This document shows positions 27,007-34,671 of a stretch of 64,000 nucleotides of DNA, in pieces. This stretch comes from Heliomarina sp018223035 (GTDB lineage Bacteria; Pseudomonadota; Alphaproteobacteria; Rhodobacterales; Rhodobacteraceae): NCBI GenBank assembly GCA_018223035.1, contig JAAEZD010000002.1:248001-312000 (forward strand), written 5' to 3'. The notes beneath the pieces were generated by a model. The model was not told the origin of the DNA and did not search any database. It saw nothing but the letters and a program-made list of their open reading frames with translations. The position numbers were made by a program, and so were the translations under genes. Each line of letters starts with the position of its first letter. Position 1 is the stretch's first letter.

Positions 27007-27176
27007 CCATTGAGCGGCCCCGAGTTCTGGCGATCTCCGCCGCATTGCTGGTGGTGGCCGTCTTTGTGGCCGCCAATATCCATCTCGTCTCGGTCTCGCT
27101 GTCGTCGCAACCGAGCTGCGTTGAAACCGCCAAGGAAGGCGCCGGCACCCACCGCCCGGCGAAACCGTCATGCTGA
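27003..27176 (+). CDS. Small membrane protein of the cbb3 operon
   Basis: 57 residues: MTIERPRVLAISAALLVVAV opens a single transmembrane helix, followed by a short periplasmic tail with two Cys (QPSC, KPSC). It overlaps the ccoP stop (ATGA) and the next gene by 7 bp, a tightly coupled context that supports it being real. It occupies the position where ccoGH would follow in other operons but resembles neither. Confidence 0.6.
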   Translation: MTIERPRVLAISAALLVVAVFVAANIHLVSVSLSSQPSCVETAKEGAGTHRPAKPSC

Positions 27177-28051
27177 GCCAGAACAACGCCCCGCCGCCGC
27201 CCGACAATCCGCACGCCGGGGGCATGATCCCAAAAGTGGTTCCACCCCTTGCACGCCCCAGCCCACACGCCCGCGATCTGCCGTGGCGCACCGCCTTCAC
27301 GTGGCTGCGGGCCGGGTGGCGCGATCTCTGGTCCCACCCGCTTCCGAGCCTGATCTACGGCCTCGGCGTTTTCCTCGTTTCAGTCGTTGTGGTCTGGTTC
27401 CTGTTCCGGCTGGAATTCGACTATGCCCTGTTCCCGGCGCTGGCGGGTTTCATGGTGGTCGGGCCGCTGATCGCAGGCGGGCTCTACGAGAAAAGCCGGC
27501 GACTGGAGGCAGGCGAACCGGTCGGCCTCGGGCCGATGCTGTTCGTCCGGCTTCGGTCCGGCCGTGCCGGTGTCTTCATGGGGGTCATGCTTCTGGGGCT
27601 CTTCCTGCTGTGGATGCGCGCAGCGGTCCTGATCTATGCGCTGTTCTTCGGCATGGTGGCCTTTCCCGGCACCGAGGAGATCGTGCCGATGCTTCTCCTC
27701 ACCCCCACTGGCTGGGCCCTGCTGCTGGTCGGCTCTGCCGTCGGTGCGCTCTTCGCCGCCTTCTCCTTCGCCATCAGCGTCTTCGCCTTTCCGATGCTGC
27801 TGACAGAGCGCACCGACGCACTCTCCGCGCTCGGGATCAGCATGGCGATGGTCTGGAACAACCTTGGAGTCATGATTGTCTGGGGCGCCATCGTGGTGGT
27901 GCTGTGCGTCCTATGCCTACTCACGGCCGGACTCGGGCTGATCCTGGTTTTTCCGTTGCTGGGACACGCCACGTGGCATTGCTACCGCGCCATCCGCTCC
28001 GACGACGCTGCCGCGCAAGAGGATGACCGCATGTTCATTCGCCCGGCTTGA
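27170..28051 (+). CDS. DUF2189 multi-pass membrane protein
   Basis: 293 residues. A soluble N-terminus of about 40 is followed by WRTAFTWLRAGWRDLWSHPL and about six membrane helices (LFPALAGFMVVGPLIAGGLY, GISMAMVWNNLGVMIVWG, LVFPLLGHATWHCYRAI). These are DUF2189 features. Family members often sit beside cbb3 or cytochrome genes in alphaproteobacteria; the function is unknown. Last gene of the presumed operon. Confidence 0.82.
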   Translation: MLSQNNAPPPPDNPHAGGMIPKVVPPLARPSPHARDLPWRTAFTWLRAGWRDLWSHPLPSLIYGLGVFLVSVVVVWFLFRLEFDYALFPALAGFMVVGPLIAGGLYEKSRRLEAGEPVGLGPMLFVRLRSGRAGVFMGVMLLGLFLLWMRAAVLIYALFFGMVAFPGTEEIVPMLLLTPTGWALLLVGSAVGALFAAFSFAISVFAFPMLLTERTDALSALGISMAMVWNNLGVMIVWGAIVVVLCVLCLLTAGLGLILVFPLLGHATWHCYRAIRSDDAAAQEDDRMFIRPA

Positions 28052-28354
28052 TCCTCCATCGGCGAAGCTGCAGAGGCCTGCTACCTGATGTGAGACCGGT
28101 CGCGTCGAGGCAAATGTCTGGGTCATCGCCAGTGCTGCACCCGAAACCGATTGGCGTCGGCGTTAGAATAGATGCAGCGCAGCTTACTCTCACCGCCCCA
28201 CAACCGCACAACACCCACTTCGACGTCATCCTGCGCGAGAACGGTTTGCGCGACAGTCGTGGATCAAATAGCTGATTAGCAAATGGGCGCTCGTGGTGCT
28301 GATGCACACATTTTCCGCACCCAGCCAACACCACCCTTTGATGCGACGAGGCAC
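28052..28354. other. Intergenic region before gdhA
   Basis: About 300 bp with no credible reading frame by composition, and no match to the island leader element or the palindrome. It presumably carries the gdhA promoter; no good -35/-10 pair stands out. The gdhA frame stays open upstream to 28283, but the family start is at 28355. Confidence 0.4.
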
Positions 28355-29710
28355 ATGAACAATATCGACGAAAAGCTACAACCGATCCTTGCCGAAGTGG
28401 CGAGGCGCAATGCCGGCGAGCCGGAATTTCACCAGGCCGTGCACGAGGTGATGGAAAGCCTCGGGCGCGTCGTGGCAAAGCACCCTGATTATCTCGAACA
28501 AGCGCTCATCGAACGGATCTGCGAACCCGAGCGCCAGATTATCTTTCGCATCCCTTGGGTTGACGACCAAGGGAATGTCCAGATCAATCGAGGATTTCGC
28601 GTCCAGTTCAACTCGTCCCTCGGCCCATACAAGGGAGGGATGCGCTTCCACCCGTCCGTCAATCTGGGGATCATCAAGTTCCTGGGCTTCGAGCAGACCT
28701 TCAAGAATGCCCTGACCGGCCTGCCGATCGGTGGCGGAAAAGGCGGAACGGATTTCGACCCCAAGAACAAATCCGACGGCGAGATCATGCGCTTTTGCCA
28801 ATCTCTCATGACCGAACTGCACCGCCACCTGGGCGAGCAGACGGATGTTCCGGCCGGCGATATCGGCGTTGGAGGACGTGAAATCGGATACATGTTCGGG
28901 CAATACAAGCGCCTGACCAACCGTTATGAATCAGGCGTGTTTACCGGCAAGGCCATCGCCTACGGCGGGTCCCGCGCCCGGACCGAGGCAACTGGTTTCG
29001 GCAACGCCTATTTTACCAGGGCCATGCTTGCAACGCGCCAGAGCGACTTCGACGGTAAGCGCGTCGTGGTATCGGGTGCGGGCAATGTCGCCATCCATAC
29101 CATCGAAAAGGTGCAATCCTTTGGGGGCACGGTCATCGCCTGTTCGGATTCCAGCGGTTACGTCATAGACGAAGCCGGGATTGATCTTGCCCTGCTCCAG
29201 GAAATCAAGATCGTGCGCCGAAAGCGCATTTCGGAGTATGCCCGATTGCGTGGGGACGGGGTTCATTTTGTGCCTGCCGGGAAAGGCTCTGTCTGGGATC
29301 TACCTTGTGACGTGGCAATGCCCTCGGCCACCCAGAACGAACTTACGGGCAAGGACGCGAAATCACTGGTCAAGAACGGCGTTCTGGCTGTCGGCGAAGG
29401 CGCGAACATGCCCTGCACCCCCGAAGCAATCCGCATCCTGCGCGAGGCCGGCATCCTGTTCGGCCCCGGCAAGGCGGCGAACGCGGGGGGCGTTGCAACG
29501 TCGGCACTGGAAATGCAGCAGAACGCCAGCCGTGACCGTTGGAGCTTTGAGCAGACCGAACAGCGGTTGGCTCAGATCATGAAAAGCATCCACGACAGAT
29601 GCGCCGAAACTGCCGATGAATATGGCGCCCCCGGCGACTACGTCCTGGGCGCGAACATCGCCGGTTTCGAGCGGGTTGCGAAAGCCATGCGGATGCTGGG
29701 AGTGATCTGA
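28355..29710 (+). CDS. gdhA: NADP-type glutamate dehydrogenase
   Basis: 451 residues from ATG at 28355 (MNNIDEKLQPILAEVARRN). SSLGPYKGGMRFHPSVNLGI and GLPIGGGKGGTDFDPKN give the catalytic Lys in GGGKGG (126-131). The nucleotide domain has VVSGAGNVAIHTIEKVQSFG, and GKAANAGGVATSALEMQQN is the late signature. It assimilates ammonia onto 2-oxoglutarate using NADPH. Full length and intact. Confidence 0.94.
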   Translation: MNNIDEKLQPILAEVARRNAGEPEFHQAVHEVMESLGRVVAKHPDYLEQALIERICEPERQIIFRIPWVDDQGNVQINRGFRVQFNSSLGPYKGGMRFHPSVNLGIIKFLGFEQTFKNALTGLPIGGGKGGTDFDPKNKSDGEIMRFCQSLMTELHRHLGEQTDVPAGDIGVGGREIGYMFGQYKRLTNRYESGVFTGKAIAYGGSRARTEATGFGNAYFTRAMLATRQSDFDGKRVVVSGAGNVAIHTIEKVQSFGGTVIACSDSSGYVIDEAGIDLALLQEIKIVRRKRISEYARLRGDGVHFVPAGKGSVWDLPCDVAMPSATQNELTGKDAKSLVKNGVLAVGEGANMPCTPEAIRILREAGILFGPGKAANAGGVATSALEMQQNASRDRWSFEQTEQRLAQIMKSIHDRCAETADEYGAPGDYVLGANIAGFERVAKAMRMLGVI

Positions 29711-29724
29711 GCCGATCCCCTCGA

Positions 29725-30459
29725 TTATCGAAAGACGAGGGCGATCTCTTCCTGGCTCAGCAGCTTCCATCGACCGGGAGCCAGGGTCTCGTGCAGGCAG
29801 AGATCGCCCAGGCGTTCACGTCGCAGAGCTTCGACGAAATTGCCGGTGGCGGCGAACATGCGGCGAACTTGGTGGTATCGGCCCTCCGTCACGGTGATCA
29901 GGGCTTCGGTTTCTGAGATTATGTCCAGCACTGCGGGCGCCAGGGGTTTGTCATCGCCTCTGAGCGTGAGCCTACCCGACGCAAACAGAGCGGGTTCCGT
30001 GCGGTCGAGTGGACGGGCAAGCGTGGCCCGGTAGGTTTTTCTGAGCCGGCTTCTGGGGCTGCTAATACGATGCAGAAGGTCTCCGTCGTCGGTCAGAAGC
30101 AAAAGGCCCGAGGTCTGTTTGTCCAAACGCCCGATAGTTGAAATTGCGGGTTTGCGGCTTCGCCAGCGCGCAGGCAGCCTGTCATAGACAAGCTCGCCTG
30201 CCTCCTTGTGCGAACAGGTCACGCCCAAGGGTTTGTTCATCATGACGACCAGGCCAGAAAGCGGATCAAGCGGCCTGCCCGCAACCGTCATGCGGCGGGG
30301 CAGGTCCGCGCTGACAGGGATGCGGACGGAGGCGTCCAGGATCTCAGCCTGATCGAAGACAATGCCACCAGCCCGCGCCAGCCGCGCGATGTCCTTGCGG
30401 GCACCATATCCCATCGAGGACAAGAGCCTGTCTACACGTGTGAATGAACTGCTGGACAA
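29725..30459 (-). CDS. RsuA-family pseudouridine synthase
   Basis: 244 residues. An S4-like N-terminus (VDRLLSSMGYGARKDIARLA) is followed by the catalytic domain with STIGRLDKQTSGLLLLTDDG, where D113 in GRLD is the catalytic Asp, and EGRYHQVRRMFAATGN. This matches RsuA, which modifies 16S rRNA position 516 in E. coli. It converges with gdhA, 14 bp apart. Confidence 0.9.
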   Translation of the reverse strand: MSSSSFTRVDRLLSSMGYGARKDIARLARAGGIVFDQAEILDASVRIPVSADLPRRMTVAGRPLDPLSGLVVMMNKPLGVTCSHKEAGELVYDRLPARWRSRKPAISTIGRLDKQTSGLLLLTDDGDLLHRISSPRSRLRKTYRATLARPLDRTEPALFASGRLTLRGDDKPLAPAVLDIISETEALITVTEGRYHQVRRMFAATGNFVEALRRERLGDLCLHETLAPGRWKLLSQEEIALVFR

Positions 30460-30529
30460 ATCCGGTGATCCTCGTAAGCGAAATGCACCACGCCGGGCTC
30501 TTGCGGCTCTGTCGTCATGGTCGGCCCCA

Positions 30530-30960
30530 CCCAGTCAGTCCAGTTTGAATGCTGGAGAATGACCGGCTTTCGGTCCATCGGGGCGATAGTTTCGGGAGCC
30601 GGAGGGTGATAGCCCAGAGCGCTATGGGGTCACTTGCTGTTGTGGAGCTTCCTCCGACGCTCGATCAGAGCCACCGCTTTTCTCACACTATGGGAGATTT
30701 CTCCGTTGGACATTTTGTCGCCGGGCCGGGCATTGAAGCTCTCGCAGCATCCGTTTTCCCTGAGTAAGCCCATTTCGGTGTAGGCTGTCCCGGCCACGGT
30801 TGTTGAATCCAGTGCCTAACAGCTTGGGCCGCGAAGTCCGAACCATAGCGCGACCGTTCATTCAGCATCCTGATACGAGACCGCGCGGGGAGGCGGTCGG
30901 CTACTTCCATAGCCGCGGGCCATGTTTCGACGATCAGATCGCAGAAGACCAAGTGGGTAG
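30530..30960 (-). pseudogene. IS3-family orfB remnant
   Basis: The minus strand shows, in shifting frames, YGSDFAAQAVRHWI, then ENGCCESFNARPGD, SNGEISHSVRKAVALIERR, and after a TGA PHSALGYHPPAP. These are the last blocks of an IS3 orfB transposase. Frameshifts and stops show decay. No matching orfA or clear terminal repeats were seen. The rest of 30460-31014 shows no gene. Confidence 0.65.
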
Positions 30961-31014
30961 TTTGGCGATCCGCCCTTTCAGAACACGCAGCGAGAGAGCG
31001 CCTCGACCCTCCCC

Positions 31015-31428
31015 TCAACCGCGAAGCGCGCGCCGCAACCTCTTACGTTCTTCGAAGTCCTCCGTGACGTCGCGCATGATCGCCGCGACCGCCTGCAAGT
31101 CACCGTCCTCGCCGCGCAACGGAACGATGGAGAACTGGATCGAGATTTGCGCTCCGTCCTTCCGGATTGCTGGAACTGACAGAAGATCGCCTGCGCCATA
31201 TTTGGTTTGGCCGGTCCGCATGGTGGCCTCGTAGCCGATCCAGTGTCGCTCGCGCAGTCGCTCCGGCGTGATGATGTCCAATGACTGGCCAAGCGCCTCC
31301 CCCTCTGCAAAGCCGAATATCCGCTCCGCGCCCCCGTTCCAGACGCGAATGATACCTTTGCGGTCCGCGACCACCAGCGCATCGGGCATACCCTCGAATA
31401 ACTTTCGCGCAATCTGCTCCCTGTCCAT
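31015..31428 (-). CDS. PAS-domain sensor protein
   Basis: 137 residues, essentially one PAS domain: MPDALVVADRKGIIRVWNGG, AERIFGFAEGEALGQSLDII, RKDGAQISIQFSIVPLRGED, AIMRDVTEDFEERKRLRRAL. No kinase or output domain follows, so it likely acts by partner binding. It starts 3 bp after the end of the cyclo-ligase gene on the same strand, so they share an operon. The sensed ligand (haem, flavin or other) cannot be told. Confidence 0.82.
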   Translation of the reverse strand: MDREQIARKLFEGMPDALVVADRKGIIRVWNGGAERIFGFAEGEALGQSLDIITPERLRERHWIGYEATMRTGQTKYGAGDLLSVPAIRKDGAQISIQFSIVPLRGEDGDLQAVAAIMRDVTEDFEERKRLRRALRG

Positions 31429-31430
31429 CG

Positions 31431-32129
31431 TTAGCCTCCGACTTCGGTCCCACGCTCGGTGAGTATGACATCCATCGGAATATCGTGGGGTTGCGGATAG
31501 ATCGTGGGCAGCTGCGCCGCGGCGAGTCCCACACCGATGCTGAAGGGCCGCGACGACAGCGCCGCCAGGGTTCGATCGAAGTACCCTCCACCATAGCCAA
31601 GCCGATAGCCCTCGGGATCCCAGCCCATAAGAGGCGCGAGAACGACATCCGGCATCACCTTCGGCGCGTCCCGTGGCGGCACAGGGATATTCCAGTATCC
31701 GCGCTCCATCCGCGTCTCCGGAGTCCACAGGCGGAACACCAGGGGCGCCGCCCGCGTCTCCACCAGAGGCAGCGCAATGCGGCGACCAGACGCCTGCATC
31801 TTGGCCATCAGAGATCGCAGGTCCGGCTCGTCCTTGATCGGCCAATAGAAGGCGACAACCCCGTCGCCCGTGCCGGCAGAGTGCACTGCAAGTATTCTCT
31901 TCAGTCCTGCCATCAGCGCATCACCTGTTGCTTTCCTCTGGTGCGAGGAAAGCGTCTGACGCGCCTCACGAAGCCGCTTGCGTTCCGCCGTGCGCCACCG
32001 GGCCACGTCGCGCGCTTGTTCGGGATCTACGGCCAAGGGATCGAAATACCCAGGATCGACCTCGGCCGCCATGCAGGGCGGGGAGGCAAAACTTCCCTCA
32101 CTCTTGAAGCTGTTGAACCCATTGCCCAT
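31431..32129 (-). CDS. 5-formyltetrahydrofolate cyclo-ligase, copy 2
   Basis: 232 residues. VVAFYWPIKDEPDLRSLMAK, RGYWNIPVP, DVVLAPLMGWDPEGYRLGYG and GGYFDRTLAAL match copy 1 at 13611, which shares the long N-terminus (DP..ARDVARWR). The start at 32129 follows GGAGTTCGGAC. It diverges from nsrR, with the palindrome between. Two diverged copies in one island suggest different folate-linked roles or duplication; neither is broken. Confidence 0.85.
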   Translation of the reverse strand: MGNGFNSFKSEGSFASPPCMAAEVDPGYFDPLAVDPEQARDVARWRTAERKRLREARQTLSSHQRKATGDALMAGLKRILAVHSAGTGDGVVAFYWPIKDEPDLRSLMAKMQASGRRIALPLVETRAAPLVFRLWTPETRMERGYWNIPVPPRDAPKVMPDVVLAPLMGWDPEGYRLGYGGGYFDRTLAALSSRPFSIGVGLAAAQLPTIYPQPHDIPMDVILTERGTEVGG

Positions 32130-32219
32130 GTCCGAACTCCGAAATGCAGGTGTAGTCTCTCTCGCGGTAAGATCCATTTACCCGCGCTGGGGCTGTTCAC
32201 TCTTCTGGATAAGCGCCAT

Positions 32220-32242
32220 AATAGGCACTGTAAATACCACTT
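32220..32242. promoter_or_regulatory. Putative NsrR operator upstream of nsrR
   Basis: AATAGGCACTGTAAATACC (from 32220) followed by ACTT to 32242, 12 bp before the nsrR ATG and about 90 bp before the divergent cyclo-ligase start. It resembles the site at 21416-21438. The position over the start region would suit autorepression. Confidence 0.5.
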
Positions 32243-32254
32243 CATGGATGGCAA

Positions 32255-32671
32255 ATGCGCCTTACCTCATTCACCGACTACGGACTCCGCATGCTGATGC
32301 GCCTTGCCAGCGCGCCGGACCGCGCTTTCTCCACGGCTGATCTCGCCGGGGAGTTCCAGCTTTCCCGCAACCATCTCATCAAGATCATGCAGAAACTCGG
32401 CCGGGCCGGGTTGGTGCAGACACGCCGTGGAGGCGGTGGCGGTGCCACATTGGCTCGCGCCCCGGAGGAGATACGGTTGGGGGACGTGGTTCGCCTGCTG
32501 GAAGAGGGCCAAGCGCTTGTCGAATGCTTCCAACCGAACGGTGGGGACTGCACGATCGACGGATGCTGTCGCCTGAAGACCCGGCTTCGGGTGGCCGAGA
32601 TGGCCTTTATCGAGAACCTGAACCGCTCGACCCTTGCTGATGTCGCCCTCCCCGCACCGGAACCCGCCTGA
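32255..32671 (+). CDS. nsrR: Rrf2-family regulator, NsrR-like
   Basis: 138 residues. The winged helix starts MRLTSFTDYGLRMLMRLAS, with LSRNHLIKIMQKLGRAGLV as recognition region and the wing TRRGGGGGATLA. Cys91, Cys99, Cys104 and Cys105 lie in ECFQPNGGDCTIDGCCRLK, consistent with an Fe-S cluster. NsrR proteins sense NO through this cluster. Spacing differs slightly from E. coli NsrR, so an IscR-like relative is the alternative. Confidence 0.8.
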   Translation: MRLTSFTDYGLRMLMRLASAPDRAFSTADLAGEFQLSRNHLIKIMQKLGRAGLVQTRRGGGGGATLARAPEEIRLGDVVRLLEEGQALVECFQPNGGDCTIDGCCRLKTRLRVAEMAFIENLNRSTLADVALPAPEPA

Positions 32672-32763
32672 CACGGCGATCGTGGCGCTACTTCGGCGAA
32701 GATTGACCGACACGGCACGTTACACACGGTTCCTTGCCGCAGATCGGTCTGCTACTCGACGCG

Positions 32764-33222
32764 TCAGACCGGTTCCACTGTTTCGATCTTCAAAACGCCC
32801 ACAATGACAGTGCGACCGTCTTCTTTCTTCAGGGGCTCTTCTTGGTGTCTTGACATGCCCAAGAGTGTTGCGCCGAGCAAGGACCCCACCGGAATGCGAC
32901 CCGGCCGTTCTACTATGCTCATTGTCAAAATGCCCTTCTGTACCGGGCCATTGCTTTCAGCATATGTAATGCGTTTCATAGGCAATGCGATTTGGTCGAT
33001 GCCTTTGCCAACCGCTTTCCCGGCCGTTCGCATCTTGTAGCGCAGGATCCCTTCTACAAGATGCGGCATGTTCTGTGCCGCAGGGTCATCCCGAGAAAGC
33101 AGCCACTCGATGTCGGCGCGGTCAGAAGGCCTAAGAAAGAACTCGGCATCGTTGAGGTGTTTTTCTGGCGTGGTGTCGTAAGCATAGCTATTCGGCACCC
33201 GCACATGTTGTGCGTTGGTCAT
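32764..33222 (-). CDS. Rnk/GreA-GreB C-terminal-like regulator, copy 4
   Basis: 152 residues from the ATG at 33222, preceded by GGGAGACAAAC. Family blocks: QIALPMKRITYAESNGPVQK, ILTMSIVERPGRIPVGSLLG, ATLLGMSRHQEEPLKKEDGR. The N-terminal part (DRADIEWLLSRDDPAAQNMP) is helical. A longer frame runs to 33411 but would read through the leader, so the inner ATG is preferred. It carries promoter and leader (33276-33411) like the other copies. Confidence 0.72.
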   Translation of the reverse strand: MTNAQHVRVPNSYAYDTTPEKHLNDAEFFLRPSDRADIEWLLSRDDPAAQNMPHLVEGILRYKMRTAGKAVGKGIDQIALPMKRITYAESNGPVQKGILTMSIVERPGRIPVGSLLGATLLGMSRHQEEPLKKEDGRTVIVGVLKIETVEPV

Positions 33223-33275
33223 GTTTGTCTCCCAGGGACTGAACTCTGCAGACCCGATGTCTCTATCAAAATGTT

Positions 33276-33411
33276 CGAGAAATCCCCGGGTGGCCGTGAA
33301 CGCGGTTACGCGCTCGCCGCCCGGGCAGGGAGGCGGTTCAGAAGCAGAAACCGGAAGAGGCTTTCGTTCGTGACCATGCTTATAGGCTATGCAACAATTA
33401 GGTTCTGTCAA
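33276..33411 (-). promoter_or_regulatory. Promoter and conserved leader element, copy 4
   Basis: Minus strand: -35 TTGACA (33411-33406), 16 bp, -10 TAGCCT (33389-33384). Leader at about 33357-33276: CCGGTTTCTGCTTCTGAACC is identical over 20 nt to copy 1, then CCGCCTCCCTGCCCGGGCGG and CCACCCGGGGATTTCTC. It ends 54 nt before the ATG. Confidence 0.6.
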
Positions 33412-33577
33412 CCGTCACGGCCGTGGTGCGGCGAAGTGGCACCACTACGAGAGACAGCTCTCACTGCTGCGCGACGATAAACCGAGGTCTTTGATCTCCT
33501 TTAGAGGGGCATCATCCATGAGCCTCGTCCGCCTCTGATGGCGTCAGTGCCAGAAGGTCGCAGGCCACGCCGTGCTC

Positions 33578-33735
33578 TTGATAAACACACGCGCATTGCC
33601 GATATCTCGGTCATGACCATGTTCAGTCTTCATACGAGGTTCCTGCTCAACGCAGGAAACACACTGAACCGCCGGTAGCCCCGGGCGGGATCAGGCCGCT
33701 TGCCGATCCGCGCCTCGGGGTCTTCTCGATCTCTT
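33578..33735 (+). promoter_or_regulatory. Promoter and leader-like element, copy 5 (DUF1127 gene)
   Basis: A weak -35 TTGATA (33578-33583), 17 bp, GATATC (33601-33606). At 33663-33735: ACTGAACCGCCGGTAGCCCC, GGGCGG, a GC stem and GCCTCGGGGTCTTCTCGATC, matching the GAACCGCC...CCCGGGCGG and CTCGGGG blocks of the rnk leaders. The upstream CCGGTTTC block is absent. It lies about 115 bp before the DUF1127 start. The rest of 33223-33851 shows no gene. Confidence 0.45.
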
Positions 33736-33851
33736 ACAGATCAGTCGAAGTGACAAACGCGCCAAACTGGCCGGAAGATCACGCCTGTGCGGGTCGCCCG
33801 GCTGACGTGGTGCGTGCGTCTCGGTTCAGTTTCTTCGTCATGGAGCATGAC

Positions 33852-34154
33852 ATGCACCCCCACGTCTTCAAATCCAATACCCCTCACTTCCCACCCCCTC
33901 GAACGGCCAGCCAGCGCAACCGCAAGCCCGGAGCGTTTCGACGTTGGCTCCGGACCACATTTCTCCAATGGCAACACCGGAAGATGATCGAAACTCTTCG
34001 AGGCATGGACGATCGCCTGCTGCGCGACATCGGGATTGATCGCAGTGATATCCCGCGCGTCGTCGATGGTCTCACGGAGCGCGAAAGGCGCATGCGCCCG
34101 GTCTCTTCGGACGTGGAGCATGACTACAGGCGGCGCCGCAACCAGGCGGCATAG
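33852..34154 (+). CDS. DUF1127 domain protein
   Basis: 100 residues. The C-terminal half is the arginine-rich DUF1127 helix-turn: RKMIETLRGMDDRLLRDIGI, DRSDIPRVVDGLTERER. GGAGCATGAC precedes the chosen ATG; longer frames exist. Small DUF1127 proteins in this order are linked to stress responses and RNA metabolism. It is followed by a strong terminator, and its leader resembles those of the rnk-like genes. Confidence 0.8.
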   Translation: MHPHVFKSNTPHFPPPRTASQRNRKPGAFRRWLRTTFLQWQHRKMIETLRGMDDRLLRDIGIDRSDIPRVVDGLTERERRMRPVSSDVEHDYRRRRNQAA

Positions 34155-34176
34155 CTTCTCATTTTCCCACCAATCA

Positions 34177-34205
34177 AGCGCACCATTGCATCGCAATGGT
34201 GCGCT
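34177..34205 (+). terminator. Terminator after DUF1127
   Basis: AGCGCACCATTGC (34177-34189) pairs perfectly with GCAATGGTGCGCT (34193-34205), a 13-bp stem with a 3-nt loop, starting 23 bp after the DUF1127 stop. The downstream TCCTTC is only weakly T-rich, but the stem is long. Confidence 0.7.
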
Positions 34206-34247
34206 TCCTTCACCGTGAGATGGCTCGTGATAGAAAGGAGCGACGAA

Positions 34248-34424
34248 ATGATGATTGGCAAGGCAGACTTCGAGCGCCTGCTCCCCGAAATATTCCGGGT
34301 CAGGGACAACGAGAGCCTGACCGGCCAACCGAGTGCCGAGTGCGTGGCGCGGTGGGAAGATGATGGTGGTCGCACCGCACCGGCAAAAACCCCGCCACCA
34401 GCCGTTCGAGGTGGCTTCGTCTAA
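34248..34424 (+). CDS. Hypothetical small protein
   Basis: 58 residues from an ATG preceded by AAAGGAGCGACGAA, a good ribosome site. The sequence (GKADFERLLPEIFRVRDNES) is soluble, and no family is recognised. The C-terminal part is Pro/Ala-rich and low in information. It may be real because of its ribosome site. Confidence 0.4.
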   Translation: MMIGKADFERLLPEIFRVRDNESLTGQPSAECVARWEDDGGRTAPAKTPPPAVRGGFV

Positions 34425-34517
34425 CCCCTCCCGCCGTTCTGGCTCATTTGACGCGAACCGATTCCCGCACGTTAATTCATGAGTTTTTTCACGACCGGCT
34501 CGGAGATTGCTCCGGCG

Positions 34518-34671
34518 TCAATCCGCGGGATAGATTCCCGACCCGCCGTTGCGCAGATGCGCTCCTTCCGACGGCCGGGCCGCGTCGATCCGACCGGGAG
34601 CCATCAGATGCCGGACTTTGTGTCCGTGAAGCAGCAGGTAGTCCGTGATGATCCGTCGGTGACAGACCCGT
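34518..34671 (-). pseudogene. DUF488 C-terminal fragment
   Basis: The minus strand reads CHRRIITDYLLLHGHKVRHL, then MAPGRIDAARPSEGAHLRNG and IYPAD stop. This is nearly the same as the C-terminus of the intact DUF488 gene at 5974 (CHRRIITDWLLLHGHEVRHL). It is cut at its 5' side by IS66 sequence. It is a second, destroyed copy of that gene. Confidence 0.75.
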
